Shown here one piece after another: positions 34,853 to 44,093 of a stretch of 64,000 nucleotides of DNA. The DNA comes from Ruegeria sp. THAF33 (GTDB taxonomy: Bacteria > Pseudomonadota > Alphaproteobacteria > Rhodobacterales > Rhodobacteraceae), in assembly GCF_009363615.1 (NCBI RefSeq), contig NZ_CP045384.1, positions 1,052,501 through 1,116,500 of the forward strand. The letters run 5' to 3'. The notes under the pieces are model-generated. The model did no database searches, had not been told where the DNA came from, and saw only the letters and a list, made by a program, of their open reading frames with translations. The position numbers and the translations under genes were made by a program. The first letter of the stretch is position 1; each line of letters begins with the position of its first letter.

Positions 34853-35623
34853 ATGAATCCGATTACCCAACCGCTGGAGTTTCAAGCTGCGGCAATTCGC
34901 ATGGCTGGTTACGCAATGGTCAACCAGATGAAGATCATGCAGATCGTGGCCCGTTCAGCGTTCGAATTGCCGATGGCTCCTGTGCAAGCGTTGCACGTGG
35001 CTGCGGCGTCCCCGGAAAAGCCGGTGGAAAAGACGACAATCAAGGCAAAAGCCACTGCGCCGCGTGTGCAAAAACCTGCCGTCAAAAAGACCGCAGCAGT
35101 GAAAAAAACCGTAACGAAGGTCACCGCCGGTAAACCTGAGCCCAAACCTGCGGAGTTTTCCGCGAAGCCGCGCGCCGCCGTCACGCCAAAGGCTGAACCT
35201 GCGGCGATAGCAAAGCCCGTACCAAAACCAGCACCCAAACCGGCGCCGCAGCCAAAAACAGAATCGAAACCGGCTGCAGCTGTTGCAAAAAACGCCAAAC
35301 CGGCTGCGCGGAACGCGACTGCAACCACGTCTTCCTCTCGCGCGTCGGCCCCGGCAAAAAAACCTCGTACCCGACCGGCGGCTTCTGCGACCAAGGCACC
35401 TGCTGCGCGTGCCAAAGCCGCTAAGCCTATCGAACAAACCGTTTCGACCCCAGCAAAAACCGCGCCCCTTGCTCCCAAAGCAGAAACTCAGCAGTCGGCG
35501 CCCGCTGCTGCGCGGTCAAAACCTGCGGCATCGGCAGAACAATCAAAACCGCAGGCGCGCAAAACGCGACCGCCGTCGAAACCGCCCGCAATGCCGGGAG
35601 CGGATACCAAAACAGACACGTAA
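34853..35623 (+). CDS. Phasin-like protein with histone H1-like Ala/Lys/Pro tail
   Basis: A 256-residue protein. Residues 1-45 are an amphipathic helix region (PLEFQAAAIRMAGYAMVNQM, KIMQIVARSAFELPMAPVQA) like the granule-binding part of a phasin. The remaining 200 residues are almost wholly Ala, Lys, Pro, Thr and Ser in KPA/AAK repeats, like histone H1 or the tail of PhaF-type phasins, which bind DNA and help segregate polyhydroxyalkanoate granules. AGGAGA lies upstream of ATG 34853. TGC-rich operator-like sites upstream support a phasin. The alternative is a nucleoid protein unrelated to storage granules. Confidence 0.65.
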   Translation: MNPITQPLEFQAAAIRMAGYAMVNQMKIMQIVARSAFELPMAPVQALHVAAASPEKPVEKTTIKAKATAPRVQKPAVKKTAAVKKTVTKVTAGKPEPKPAEFSAKPRAAVTPKAEPAAIAKPVPKPAPKPAPQPKTESKPAAAVAKNAKPAARNATATTSSSRASAPAKKPRTRPAASATKAPAARAKAAKPIEQTVSTPAKTAPLAPKAETQQSAPAAARSKPAASAEQSKPQARKTRPPSKPPAMPGADTKTDT

Positions 35624-35675
35624 ACCGGGATCATCTGCTTGACACGGTCGGGCTGGCGCGCCAACGCTGCGCGTT

Positions 35676-37124
35676 ATGATGGATCTTCGCCCGGTCGGAT
35701 ATGTGATTGGCTTGCTGGTCGCCATTCTTGGGGCGACCATGCTGTTTCCTATGCTCGCGGACATTATCGAAGGTCGCGGCGAATGGAATGTGTTCCTGGA
35801 AAGCGCGATAATCACAATGCTGACCGGATCCGTCCTGGCGATGAGTTGCTCGAACGGTGTGGGCGAGGGGCTGACCATCCGGCAGACCTTTTTGCTGACA
35901 ACCGGTGTTTGGGTCGCGCTGCCGGTGTTTGGTGCAATCCCGTTTCTGTTCGGTGAAACCGAGCTGCGCTTTGTCGATGCCTATTTTGAGGCGATGTCAG
36001 GCCTTACGACGACCGGTTCGACCGTAATATCAGGGTTGGACACGCTGCCAAAGGGCCTTTTGTTGTGGCGCGGTATCCTGCAATGGCTGGGAGGCATCGG
36101 TATCATCGTCGTCGCGATGGTATTCCTGCCCGAATTGCGGGTTGGTGGCATGCAAATCTTCCGCTCGGAAGGATTTGAAACCATGGGGAAAATCCTGCCT
36201 CGCGCGCAGGAGATTGCGGGGCAGATTTCCCTGATCTACGTCTTCCTGACTCTTGTGTGCGTGCTGGTCTATGCCGCGTTTGGGATGAGCTTTTTTGACG
36301 CGTTAGTGCATGCTTTCACGACGGTGTCCACGGGCGGTTTTTCGAACTATGATGCCTCGTTTGGAACATTTTCAGGCCCGGCCGAATATGCTGCATCCGT
36401 CTTCATGATACTGGCGGCTCTTCCCTTTGTGCGCTATGTCCAGTTGGCCAATGGTCATACGGCGTCGTTATGGAAAGACAGTCAAATCCGGGCATTTCTG
36501 GCGACCATTCTGGTTCTGGTTGTCATCATGTCAGTCTTTCTGACCTCGGTCTTTCCGCATCATTGGGAACAGGCGTTCCGCGAGTCACTGTTCAACATCA
36601 CCTCGATCATTTCGGGGACAGGATATGCCAGTGTCGATTACATGGGGTGGGGCAGCTTTCCGATCATGCTGTTTTTCCTGATCGGATTGATCGGTGGATG
36701 CGCGGGGTCGACTGCGTGTTCGATCAAGGTTTTTCGCTATCAGTTGCTGTTCGCCTCAATCAAAAGCCAGATCAAACGGATCAGGTCCCCGCATGGCGTG
36801 TTCATGCCGCTCTATGATGGAAGGCCGGTCGGACGGGACGTTCTGACATCGGTGATGAGCTTTTTCATGTTCTTCGTTCTGTCGATGGGAGTGTTGTCCT
36901 GGGCGTTGGCACTGACAGGTCTGGACTTCATTACTTCGGTGTCCGGGGCCGCGACGGCGCTGGCGAACGTTGGACCGGGTCTCGGCGATCAGATCGGACC
37001 GGCGGGTAATTTTGCAGGTCTCAACGATACGGCCAAATGGCTGCTGACAACTGGAATGCTGGTCGGGCGGCTCGAGCTTTTAGCGGTATACGCGATCTTC
37101 ACCGTTCAATTCTGGAGAGGCTGA
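35676..37124 (+). CDS. trkH: TrkH-family potassium uptake protein
   Basis: A 482-residue inner-membrane protein with about ten transmembrane segments and four pore loops. Selectivity-filter-like loops are seen at EAMSGLTTTGSTVISGLD, HAFTTVSTGGFSNYDASFG, FNITSIISGTGYASVDYMGW and ALANVGPGLGDQIG. It forms the potassium-translocating subunit that normally works with the cytosolic NAD-binding TrkA, not encoded here. The start may be 35676 or the next ATG codon. Its stop overlaps the start of the TPP-enzyme gene (TGATG). Confidence 0.93.
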   Translation: MMDLRPVGYVIGLLVAILGATMLFPMLADIIEGRGEWNVFLESAIITMLTGSVLAMSCSNGVGEGLTIRQTFLLTTGVWVALPVFGAIPFLFGETELRFVDAYFEAMSGLTTTGSTVISGLDTLPKGLLLWRGILQWLGGIGIIVVAMVFLPELRVGGMQIFRSEGFETMGKILPRAQEIAGQISLIYVFLTLVCVLVYAAFGMSFFDALVHAFTTVSTGGFSNYDASFGTFSGPAEYAASVFMILAALPFVRYVQLANGHTASLWKDSQIRAFLATILVLVVIMSVFLTSVFPHHWEQAFRESLFNITSIISGTGYASVDYMGWGSFPIMLFFLIGLIGGCAGSTACSIKVFRYQLLFASIKSQIKRIRSPHGVFMPLYDGRPVGRDVLTSVMSFFMFFVLSMGVLSWALALTGLDFITSVSGAATALANVGPGLGDQIGPAGNFAGLNDTAKWLLTTGMLVGRLELLAVYAIFTVQFWRG

Positions 37125-38698
37125 TGAAAAGACCCCTTGGCGCGCAAATCTCGCATATGCTCAAGGATCGTGGCGTGGATGTGATTTTCGGTATACCGGG
37201 CGTCCACAACCAGGAAATGTATCGTGGTATCGAAGAGGCCGGCATCACGCATGTTCTGGCCCGGCACGAGCAGGGTGCCGGATTCATGGCTGATGGTTAC
37301 GCGCGCGCAACCGGCCGCCCCGGCGTCGCCTATGTGATCACCGGCCCTGGTTTGTGCAACATCATGACCCCGATCGGACAGGCCTACAGCGACTCGGTTC
37401 CGATGCTGATTCTGTCCTCTTGTCTGGATGAAACGCAGGCTGTCCGGGGTCAGTTGCACCAGATGAAAGATCAGCGTGCTGCCGCCGGCACGGTTGCGGA
37501 TTGGTCTGTCCAGGCCAACTCCGCCGAAGCTGCCTATGGGCTGATAGAACGGGCGTTTGAAGAATTCGAGCTTTCTCGCCCGCGCCCCAAGCACATTCAG
37601 GTGCCCATCGCGCAGTTGCAGGCAGAGGCCGACCCCGCGCCGTTCCCCAACCAGCCTGCGCTGCGCACCAAAGCCTTGCCGCCTGACGTGTCATCGGTCG
37701 CGTCCATGTTGAACCTTGCCCGCAGGCCGCTGTTCATCCTAGGTGGCGGATGCAGGTCGAATGATTGGCGTCAGATTTTGACACAGCTGGGGGCGGCCTG
37801 CTTTACCACTTATGCCGGGCGCGGGCTGCCGGGTGCAAATTATCCGCTGGACTTCGGGTCCATGTTGCCGCGTCCCGGCAGCGCCGAGGTAATCGCGTCG
37901 GCGGATCTGGTCGTTGCGGTCGGGGCCGAGCTGGGCGAGGTCGATTTGTGGCGGCAGGATTTGGGGCACAAGGCGACCTTGATACGCGTCGACCTCGACC
38001 CCGAGGTTCTTTCGGATCGCCATCGCGCCGCCATCAAGCTGCAAGTCGACAGCCAGAGCTTTGCCCGCGCCTTGTGGCACGCAACTCAGGACATGAAACC
38101 AGCAACAGGCTGGTCACCCGAGGAAGTCGCCGAGATGCGCGCCCGCTGGCGTGCCGAGGTGGATGCAGAGCGGCCCGGAATCGTGCCGATCGCGGATGCT
38201 TTGCGCGCTGCCATGCCGGCCGACACCATGATCTATTCGGACATGACGCAGTTTGCCTATGTCGCCAAAGAGGTATGGGACATGGCCTATCCTCATCACT
38301 GGCATCATCCGACGGGGTTTGGCACCCTTGGCTATGGGTTGCCCGCCGGTATTGGCGGGGCGGTTGCCCGGCGCGGCAAACCCACGGCGGTTATCGCCGG
38401 GGATTACGGGTTCCATTACACAATGCAGGAACTGGGCGTGGCGGTTGAGTTGGGATTGTCGCTGCCCATCATTCTATGGGACAATGGCAAACTAAAGGAA
38501 ATCGAGGACAGTATGGTGCGCAGCCAGATCGCGCCCAACGCGGTCATGGCGCATAATCCCGATTTCTGCAAACTTGCCGAAGCCTTTGGTGCGCGCTCCT
38601 CGGCGCCTTCGAATGTAGCAGAGATGCAAAGTGCAGTAAGGGCCGCATTCGATGCGCCTGTGCCGACCTTGATCCACGTCACACCTGACATTCTGTAA
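37124..38698 (+). CDS. Thiamine pyrophosphate-dependent decarboxylase/synthase, acetolactate synthase-like
   Basis: A 524-residue TPP enzyme with the three-domain layout of the acetolactate synthase family. The PYR domain has FGIPGVHNQEMYRGIEEAG and the catalytic Glu in ARHEQGAGFMADGYARATG; the PP domain has GTLGYGLPAGIGGAVA and the metal motif GDYGFHYTMQELG followed by WDNGKLKEIED. The opening resembles AruI-type 5-guanidino-2-oxopentanoate decarboxylase more than IlvB, and no small regulatory subunit follows, so a 2-oxo acid decarboxylase is more likely than true acetolactate synthase. It begins inside the trkH stop (TGATG), an odd pairing, and ends in a terminator. Confidence 0.85.
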   Translation: MKRPLGAQISHMLKDRGVDVIFGIPGVHNQEMYRGIEEAGITHVLARHEQGAGFMADGYARATGRPGVAYVITGPGLCNIMTPIGQAYSDSVPMLILSSCLDETQAVRGQLHQMKDQRAAAGTVADWSVQANSAEAAYGLIERAFEEFELSRPRPKHIQVPIAQLQAEADPAPFPNQPALRTKALPPDVSSVASMLNLARRPLFILGGGCRSNDWRQILTQLGAACFTTYAGRGLPGANYPLDFGSMLPRPGSAEVIASADLVVAVGAELGEVDLWRQDLGHKATLIRVDLDPEVLSDRHRAAIKLQVDSQSFARALWHATQDMKPATGWSPEEVAEMRARWRAEVDAERPGIVPIADALRAAMPADTMIYSDMTQFAYVAKEVWDMAYPHHWHHPTGFGTLGYGLPAGIGGAVARRGKPTAVIAGDYGFHYTMQELGVAVELGLSLPIILWDNGKLKEIEDSMVRSQIAPNAVMAHNPDFCKLAEAFGARSSAPSNVAEMQSAVRAAFDAPVPTLIHVTPDIL

Positions 38699-38705
38699 CG
38701 AAAAT

Positions 38706-38733
38706 GCGCCGCACTTTCATGCGGCGCTTTTTT
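38706..38733 (+). terminator. Rho-independent terminator after the TPP-enzyme gene
   Basis: Perfect stem GCGCCGCA / TGCGGCGC with a CTTTCA loop, followed by TTTTTT, 8 bp past the stop codon. Confidence 0.92.
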
Positions 38734-38750
38734 GCTGAGGTGCTGTCGGA

Positions 38751-40490
38751 TCAATCCCAGCAGTGAACCAGAACCGTCATGCCGGTTGCGCGCCGGTTCA
38801 ACTCATTGGGTGATATCTGTATGGTTTCTTCGCTCGATTGACCGGACACTCCGGCCTCTGCAAGAATTTCGGTCAACCGATCAACGGTGGCCGCAAGGCT
38901 GACCGAAGCGGGCAGGGTGCGCCCTTCGGACGGTGTGGGCAACAACATTCCGACGACGTTGCCGCTGTCGTTGAAGACCGGGCCGCCTGCATCACCGGGT
39001 TGGGCGTTCAGCGCCAGACGCTTGACGCCGGTCTCACCGTTCAGCCCACGTATGTCCGCGACCTGCCCGTAGGTCAGGGTGGGGCCACCCAATACGCCCT
39101 GATAGGAAAAGCCGGACACGGCCACCTCTGACTTGATGCGCGGCTTGGTGGCACTGAACGCGGCGACGCTCATGGGGGCGAGCGTTTTTGCAGGGCGCAG
39201 GACTGACACGCCAAGTTCAGGGTCAGTCAGGGCCAGTTGAACCTCTTGATCACCATCCAGAGTGATCCGCGTGCAGCTCTCCGCGGCCTCGGAAACCGTC
39301 AGTACTGTCCCGTTCTCATCCGCGAAGAAACCAGAGCGCGTCAGCCGAGGCTTACGGACCTGAAGGCCTGACACCAGATCGATGCGCTGTTCTGCGGATG
39401 CACCGGCGGCGGCATCCAGAACCGCATCCTTCGTGCGGAAGCTGGATGTCATCGCTGACAGAACTCGCAGGCGACGTGCCTCGTCTCCTTCGGGCCAGAC
39501 AAGGGTGAAGCCCTTGATTTGTCCATCGGCCAATTGCGCTTGCGTAAAGGACACTTTGCCGTTGCCGCGTCCTTCAAGGGTAAACCGGTCGCGGCCCAGT
39601 TCACGAGGGCCATTCAGTGGAACGATCTCAAGCGATTGCATCACTTCGTAGAGCGCGCGGAGCGTGTTCTTGTCCCCCTCCTGGCTGATCAGGAGCGCCT
39701 TGGCGTTCAGGTCAGAAATGCTTTTGAAATGTGCGAAGGGGGCCTCATAGCGATCAAGGCTGACAGCGCCCAGAGGCATGTCGAGCACGATCCCGGCCTT
39801 GTCGTCGGAATACCGCTCCATTCCGACAGAGATCAGCGGCGCGTTGTATTCATCCATCAGGGCCTTGCGCTGCAACGTCGTCAGAACGCCCGTGGCGTCA
39901 AACCCGTTATAGCGCTGCCAATCGCTCATCGATCGGCGGGTGCCTTGCCCGAACGCACCATCAATGGTCGAGTTGTAAAACCCCGCCGCGCGCAGAGCCG
40001 TTTGCAGATCCTTGCGTTCCTGCGCGGTCAACAGACGTTCGGACTGAAGCGCCTGCGCACGGGTTTCATCCGAATCCTGTGGTGTGGCGACTGCCGGAGC
40101 CTCTTCCGGTTGTGCCGCTTGTTCAATTGGTGCCGCGACGGCGCCACGGTTCAGAACGTTTGCCCCGATGGGCCAGAACTGTTGCCCCATCGCGCTGGAA
40201 AACGCGATGTAACTGTCGCGCGGGATCTGGCCTTCGGCCCGATAGACGCGCAGCACCTGTTCGGCATCGGTCCGCGCATAGGGGCCGATGACGATCGCGT
40301 ACCAGCCGCTGTTCAGGCGAAAACCGTTCACATCCGGCAAAGCACTGGCATAGGCCTGTGCCCGTTCCTGCGCTTCGCGCAGTGATGGCTGGGCCTCGAC
40401 CTGGACCCAAACGCCGGGATCTTGTTGTGCGGTTGCGGCGCGCAGGCCGACCAGAAGAAACAATAGGATTGCTGAAAATACGCGTGTCAT
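38751..40490 (-). CDS. Exported SPOR / peptidoglycan-binding / trypsin-like protein, probably a pseudoprotease
   Basis: A 579-residue periplasmic protein. Order: signal peptide (RVFSAILLFLLVGLRAATA), a SPOR-like domain (about 25-100: WVQVEAQPSLREAQERAQAY, GWYAIVIGPYARTDAEQVLR), a peptidoglycan-binding helical domain (about 150-215: DLQTALRAAGFYNSTIDGAF), a middle region, and a C-terminal trypsin-like beta-barrel. In the last, the usual GDSGGP reads GDAGGP near residue 500, the AAHC-type histidine site reads TVSEAAESC, and no catalytic Asp is evident. So the fold seems kept but the triad lost. It may bind septal or damaged peptidoglycan and act as a scaffold. Monocistronic, divergent from glyQ. 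Confidence 0.85.
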   Translation of the reverse strand: MTRVFSAILLFLLVGLRAATAQQDPGVWVQVEAQPSLREAQERAQAYASALPDVNGFRLNSGWYAIVIGPYARTDAEQVLRVYRAEGQIPRDSYIAFSSAMGQQFWPIGANVLNRGAVAAPIEQAAQPEEAPAVATPQDSDETRAQALQSERLLTAQERKDLQTALRAAGFYNSTIDGAFGQGTRRSMSDWQRYNGFDATGVLTTLQRKALMDEYNAPLISVGMERYSDDKAGIVLDMPLGAVSLDRYEAPFAHFKSISDLNAKALLISQEGDKNTLRALYEVMQSLEIVPLNGPRELGRDRFTLEGRGNGKVSFTQAQLADGQIKGFTLVWPEGDEARRLRVLSAMTSSFRTKDAVLDAAAGASAEQRIDLVSGLQVRKPRLTRSGFFADENGTVLTVSEAAESCTRITLDGDQEVQLALTDPELGVSVLRPAKTLAPMSVAAFSATKPRIKSEVAVSGFSYQGVLGGPTLTYGQVADIRGLNGETGVKRLALNAQPGDAGGPVFNDSGNVVGMLLPTPSEGRTLPASVSLAATVDRLTEILAEAGVSGQSSEETIQISPNELNRRATGMTVLVHCWD

Positions 40491-40696
40491 AGTCTGCCCG
40501 TCTTATGCAGTGTTCATGCTTTGGCGCAGAATACGCGAATTCATTTGCGAAAAGCCATGCCGCGAATGCGGGGAATTTACGGTGTGGCCCTGCAGATACA
40601 GGCTTGGCCCCAAGCCCCGTTGACGCCCCTTTGCCCCTTGCATAGGAAGGGCAAAACCGACCGGAACCGGGCGCAAAGGCGCCCAGAGGGAATGCC

Positions 40697-41626
40697 ATGA
40701 CCGAACCGACCAGCGCACCGCGTTCATTTCAGGAGATCATCCTGCGGCTTCAGACCTATTGGGCGTCTAAAGGCTGTGCCATTCTACAGCCCTATGACAT
40801 GGAAGTCGGGGCCGGAACGTTCCATCCCGCGACCACCCTGCGCGCGCTTGGCTCGAAAGCCTGGGCTGCGGCTTACGTTCAACCGTCACGCCGCCCGACG
40901 GATGGGCGTTATGGCGAGAACCCGAACCGGTTGCAGCACTACTATCAGTACCAGGTGCTGATCAAACCCAGCCCACCGGATTTGCAGGAGCTGTATCTGG
41001 GAAGCCTCGAGGCGATTGGCATCGACATGGACCTGCACGACATCCGTTTTGTCGAAGATGACTGGGAAAGCCCGACGCTCGGCGCGTGGGGTCTGGGTTG
41101 GGAAGTCTGGTGTGACGGAATGGAAGTCAGCCAGTTCACCTATTTCCAACAGGTTGGCGGCCATGACTGCGCGCCGGTATCAGGCGAACTGACCTATGGG
41201 CTTGAGCGTCTGGCCATGTATGTGCTGGGCATCGATCACGTGATGGACATGCCGTTCAATGACCCCCAGTCGCCCAGTCCTTTGACTTACGGCGATATCT
41301 TCAAGCAGACCGAAGAGGAGTACGCCCGCTGGAACTTTGACGTGGCAAACACCGAGGTTCTGCTGCGCCACTTCGAAGAGGCCGAGGCCGAGTGCGCCGC
41401 CATTCTGAGCCAAGAGCATGTGGACCCGAAGACGGGCAAGCGCATCATCATGGCGCACCCGGCCTATGATCAATGCATCAAGGCCAGTCACATCTTCAAC
41501 CTGCTGGACGCGCGCGGCGTGATCTCGGTGACCGAACGGCAGGCCTATATCGGGCGCGTCCGGGCGTTGGCCAAACAATGTGCGGATGCGTTCGTGCAGA
41601 CCGAGGCCGCCGGGTTTCAGGCCTGA
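40697..41626 (+). CDS. glyQ: Glycine-tRNA ligase alpha subunit
   Basis: A 309-residue class II synthetase subunit that activates glycine in the alpha2beta2 enzyme. Family sequence is intact: [59 protein letters not shown] and a [18 protein letters not shown] stretch. Its partner glyS is 2.5 kb downstream rather than adjacent. Start ATG 40697 matches the family. Confidence 0.97.
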   Translation: MTEPTSAPRSFQEIILRLQTYWASKGCAILQPYDMEVGAGTFHPATTLRALGSKAWAAAYVQPSRRPTDGRYGENPNRLQHYYQYQVLIKPSPPDLQELYLGSLEAIGIDMDLHDIRFVEDDWESPTLGAWGLGWEVWCDGMEVSQFTYFQQVGGHDCAPVSGELTYGLERLAMYVLGIDHVMDMPFNDPQSPSPLTYGDIFKQTEEEYARWNFDVANTEVLLRHFEEAEAECAAILSQEHVDPKTGKRIIMAHPAYDQCIKASHIFNLLDARGVISVTERQAYIGRVRALAKQCADAFVQTEAAGFQA

Positions 41627-41634
41627 TGAGGCAA

Positions 41635-42267
41635 TCAGGCCAGCCCGGGCAAAAGCGCCTTGAGCCCGTCTGCGATCATGCTGACGGCAATGGCGGCAAG
41701 GATCATACCCATGAAGCGGCTCATGATCACGCGCGCGTTGCTGGACAGGCGTTCAGCCAGCCAGGCGGCGTTCCAGAACGTGATCAGAAGCAGACCGACC
41801 ACGACAAGAAATACTCCCATAAAAACAAAAGCCTCGACCGTGGTTTTAACCTGATGTGCGTACAGGACCAGGGTGGTTATCGTGCCGGGGCCCACAAGAA
41901 TGGGAAAGGCCAGCGGGTAAAAGGCGACCGTATCGGTTTCGGGGTAAGCTTCCTTCTCTCCTTTTGTTCCATGATGAGAGGTGCTTTCGTTTCCGTTCAG
42001 CATGTTGAGGCCGATCATCATAACGACCAGGCCGCCGGCGACGCGCAGGTGATTGACGCTGATGCCAAAAAGGCCAAGCGCCTGACTTCCGACCAGCGCA
42101 AAGGCACCGCCAAGGATCAGGCAATAGATCACCGTCTTCACCGCAATCTTGCGCTGGTCGGCAGCAGGCAGATCCTGAGTGACGCTCAGAAACACCGGCA
42201 GGTTGGAAACCGGGTTCATGATGGCAAACAATGCGCCGAAAAAACCGACAGCAAGCGTGGATTCCAT
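41635..42267 (-). CDS. MarC-family membrane protein
   Basis: A 210-residue polytopic inner-membrane protein with six helices in the MarC pattern: FFGALFAIMNPVSNLPVFLS near the start with the NP motif, VVMMIGLNML, then AFPILVGPGTITTLVLYAHQ and FMGMILAAIAVSMIADGLK. Function of the family is unknown; it is not required for multiple antibiotic resistance despite the name. It is encoded against the glyQ-glyS direction and sits between them, 8 bp from the glyQ stop. Confidence 0.9.
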   Translation of the reverse strand: MESTLAVGFFGALFAIMNPVSNLPVFLSVTQDLPAADQRKIAVKTVIYCLILGGAFALVGSQALGLFGISVNHLRVAGGLVVMMIGLNMLNGNESTSHHGTKGEKEAYPETDTVAFYPLAFPILVGPGTITTLVLYAHQVKTTVEAFVFMGVFLVVVGLLLITFWNAAWLAERLSSNARVIMSRFMGMILAAIAVSMIADGLKALLPGLA

Positions 42268-42345
42268 GGTGTTGACCTCATTGATGCCTGTACCCGGACG
42301 AAACCTGTCCTATTTTACAAGAACTTGAAAGAGGCAGCCTGAAAC

Positions 42346-42867
42346 ATGACGGGAAAACTGCTGGCAATTGTTCTGTTGTTGTCGGCCTTGGTGGCCGGGG
42401 CCGGAATGTATTATTTGCAGATTTACGGTTTCTACTACGAGGTCGAACCGCAACCCGGCCAGGACGTGGTCCTGATGACGGACCAAAGCGATGCGCCTGT
42501 CCCGATCCCCTATTCAGACTTTCAGGCGATCGATGCGGACAGTTCTCCGATCCGCTACCGCGGCTGTTTTGAAACGGATCTGAAACCGGATCAGATGGCC
42601 GGGTTCATTGCTGTCGAAAACCCCGAACCCTTGACCGCGCCGGGCTGGTTTGACTGTTACGATGCCGTGTCGCTGGGCGATGCGCTGAAATCGGGGCAGG
42701 CGCAGGCGTTTTTGAGCGAAAAGAACATCCATTTTGGCGTTGACCGGATCGTGGCGATTACCAGGGATGGCAAGGGATATGTCTGGCACGCGTTGAACAA
42801 CTGCGGTGAAAAAGCCTATGACGGTACGGTGGTGGGTGAGGAGTGCCCGAAACGCCCTGAAAACTGA
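42346..42867 (+). CDS. DUF6446-like single-pass envelope protein
   Basis: A 173-residue protein with an N-terminal hydrophobic helix (LLAIVLLLSALVAGAGMYYL) that is a signal anchor or signal peptide, followed by a soluble part with conserved-looking cysteines (RYRGCFETDL, WFDCYDAVSL, ALNNCGEKAYD, EECPKRP). It resembles the family found between glyQ and glyS in Rhodobacteraceae, sometimes mislabelled histidine kinase; there are no kinase motifs. Function unknown. The gltS gene starts 8 bp after its stop. Confidence 0.75.
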   Translation: MTGKLLAIVLLLSALVAGAGMYYLQIYGFYYEVEPQPGQDVVLMTDQSDAPVPIPYSDFQAIDADSSPIRYRGCFETDLKPDQMAGFIAVENPEPLTAPGWFDCYDAVSLGDALKSGQAQAFLSEKNIHFGVDRIVAITRDGKGYVWHALNNCGEKAYDGTVVGEECPKRPEN

Positions 42868-42875
42868 GGAAAACC

Positions 42876-44084
42876 ATGGCTGACGCCGTTTTGATCCCGG
42901 ACTTCATTACTGCAACTCTGGGGTTTGCGGTGTATTTGTTGGGTGCCCGGATCAACGGCAAAGTCGCAGTTCTGAGGCAGTTCAATATTCCTGAACCGGT
43001 CACGGGCGGCCTTTTGGCCTCGCTCGTGGTCTTGCTTCTGTATCTCGCTGCCAATGTCGAGCTGTCATTCGAGTTGCAGACCCGGGACGCTCTGCTGGTT
43101 CTGTTCTTTGCCGGGATCGGGCTGAACGCGCGGCTTTCCGACTTGATTGCCGGTGGTAAGCCTTTGTTGATCCTGCTGATTTTGACGCTTGTCACGATTG
43201 TTGCGCAGAACGTTATCGGCGCGGCAGGGGCTTTCTTGTTTGGCTATCCGGCGCAAGCAGGCGTTCTGTTCGGTTCGGCCGCGTTGATTGGTGGACACGG
43301 AACCGCAATCGCATGGGCACCCGAAGTTGCCAGCGCAACGGGTCTGGACGGTGCAACCGAACTTGGCGTTGCCGTGGCGACGCTCGGACTGGTGCTTGCA
43401 GCGCTGGTGGGTGGCCCCATCGCCCGTCTTCTGGTGGAAACACGAGGCCTGTCGCCGGACCGACCTGACGAAGAACATACGGTCGGACTGCCGGAAGAAA
43501 CGACCGCAGCCACCGAAATTGACCATGTGACCATCATGCGCGTGCTGCTGCATCTGAACCTTGCGATTATTCTGGGCTATGCGCTGGGCGAGGCGATTTC
43601 GGCAGCGGGGCTGAAACTGCCGCTGTTCGTGCCCTGTCTGATCATGGGCATCGTGATCTCGAATGTCCGTGCGGCCATCGCTCCGTCCGCGCCGCCGGTT
43701 GCACGGACACCGTCGCTGGCATTGCTGTCTGAATTTGCGCTTGGGGCCTTTCTGGCAATGTCCCTGATGAGCTTGCAGTTGTGGACCATCGCGGAACTGG
43801 GTGTGGCAATTGCCGTGATCATGACGGCGCAAACGGTGTTTACGGTTGCCTTTGTGATTTGGGTATTGTTTCCCCTGATGGGCTCGAATTACCGCGGAGC
43901 GGTGCTGGCAGCGGGCTTCGGAGGCTTTGCCCTGGGCGCCACACCCACGGCGATTGCAAATATGACGGCTGTAACCAAGCGATATGGGCCGTCGCCTATT
44001 GCCTTTATCGTGCTGCCCCTTGTATCCGCCTTCTTTGTGGATATCGCCAATGCCATCGTCATTCAGACGATTGTGAACTTCTAA
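42876..44084 (+). CDS. gltS: Sodium/glutamate symporter
   Basis: A 402-residue inner-membrane transporter with ten or more helices in two inverted halves. The GltS pattern is visible: PEPVTGGLLASLV, then GGHGTAIAWAPE with the re-entrant loop Gly-Gly-His-Gly-Thr, and in the second half GFGGFALGATPTAIANM. It imports glutamate with sodium. It lies in the glyQ-to-glyS interval, 8 bp after the DUF6446-like gene and 9 bp before glyS, so it is co-transcribed with translation genes, which is not its usual setting. Confidence 0.93.
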   Translation: MADAVLIPDFITATLGFAVYLLGARINGKVAVLRQFNIPEPVTGGLLASLVVLLLYLAANVELSFELQTRDALLVLFFAGIGLNARLSDLIAGGKPLLILLILTLVTIVAQNVIGAAGAFLFGYPAQAGVLFGSAALIGGHGTAIAWAPEVASATGLDGATELGVAVATLGLVLAALVGGPIARLLVETRGLSPDRPDEEHTVGLPEETTAATEIDHVTIMRVLLHLNLAIILGYALGEAISAAGLKLPLFVPCLIMGIVISNVRAAIAPSAPPVARTPSLALLSEFALGAFLAMSLMSLQLWTIAELGVAIAVIMTAQTVFTVAFVIWVLFPLMGSNYRGAVLAAGFGGFALGATPTAIANMTAVTKRYGPSPIAFIVLPLVSAFFVDIANAIVIQTIVNF

Positions 44085-44093
44085 GGACCGACT

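Noticed and set aside
35639..35680. TTGACA upstream of trkH as a promoter
   Set aside because: No acceptable -10 element lies 16-18 bp downstream; the nearest TATGAT-like string is about 30 bp away.
41473..42342. Plus-strand frame across the glyQ end and marC
   Set aside because: Low-complexity Asp/His/Gln-rich translation, antisense to MarC; no ribosome site.
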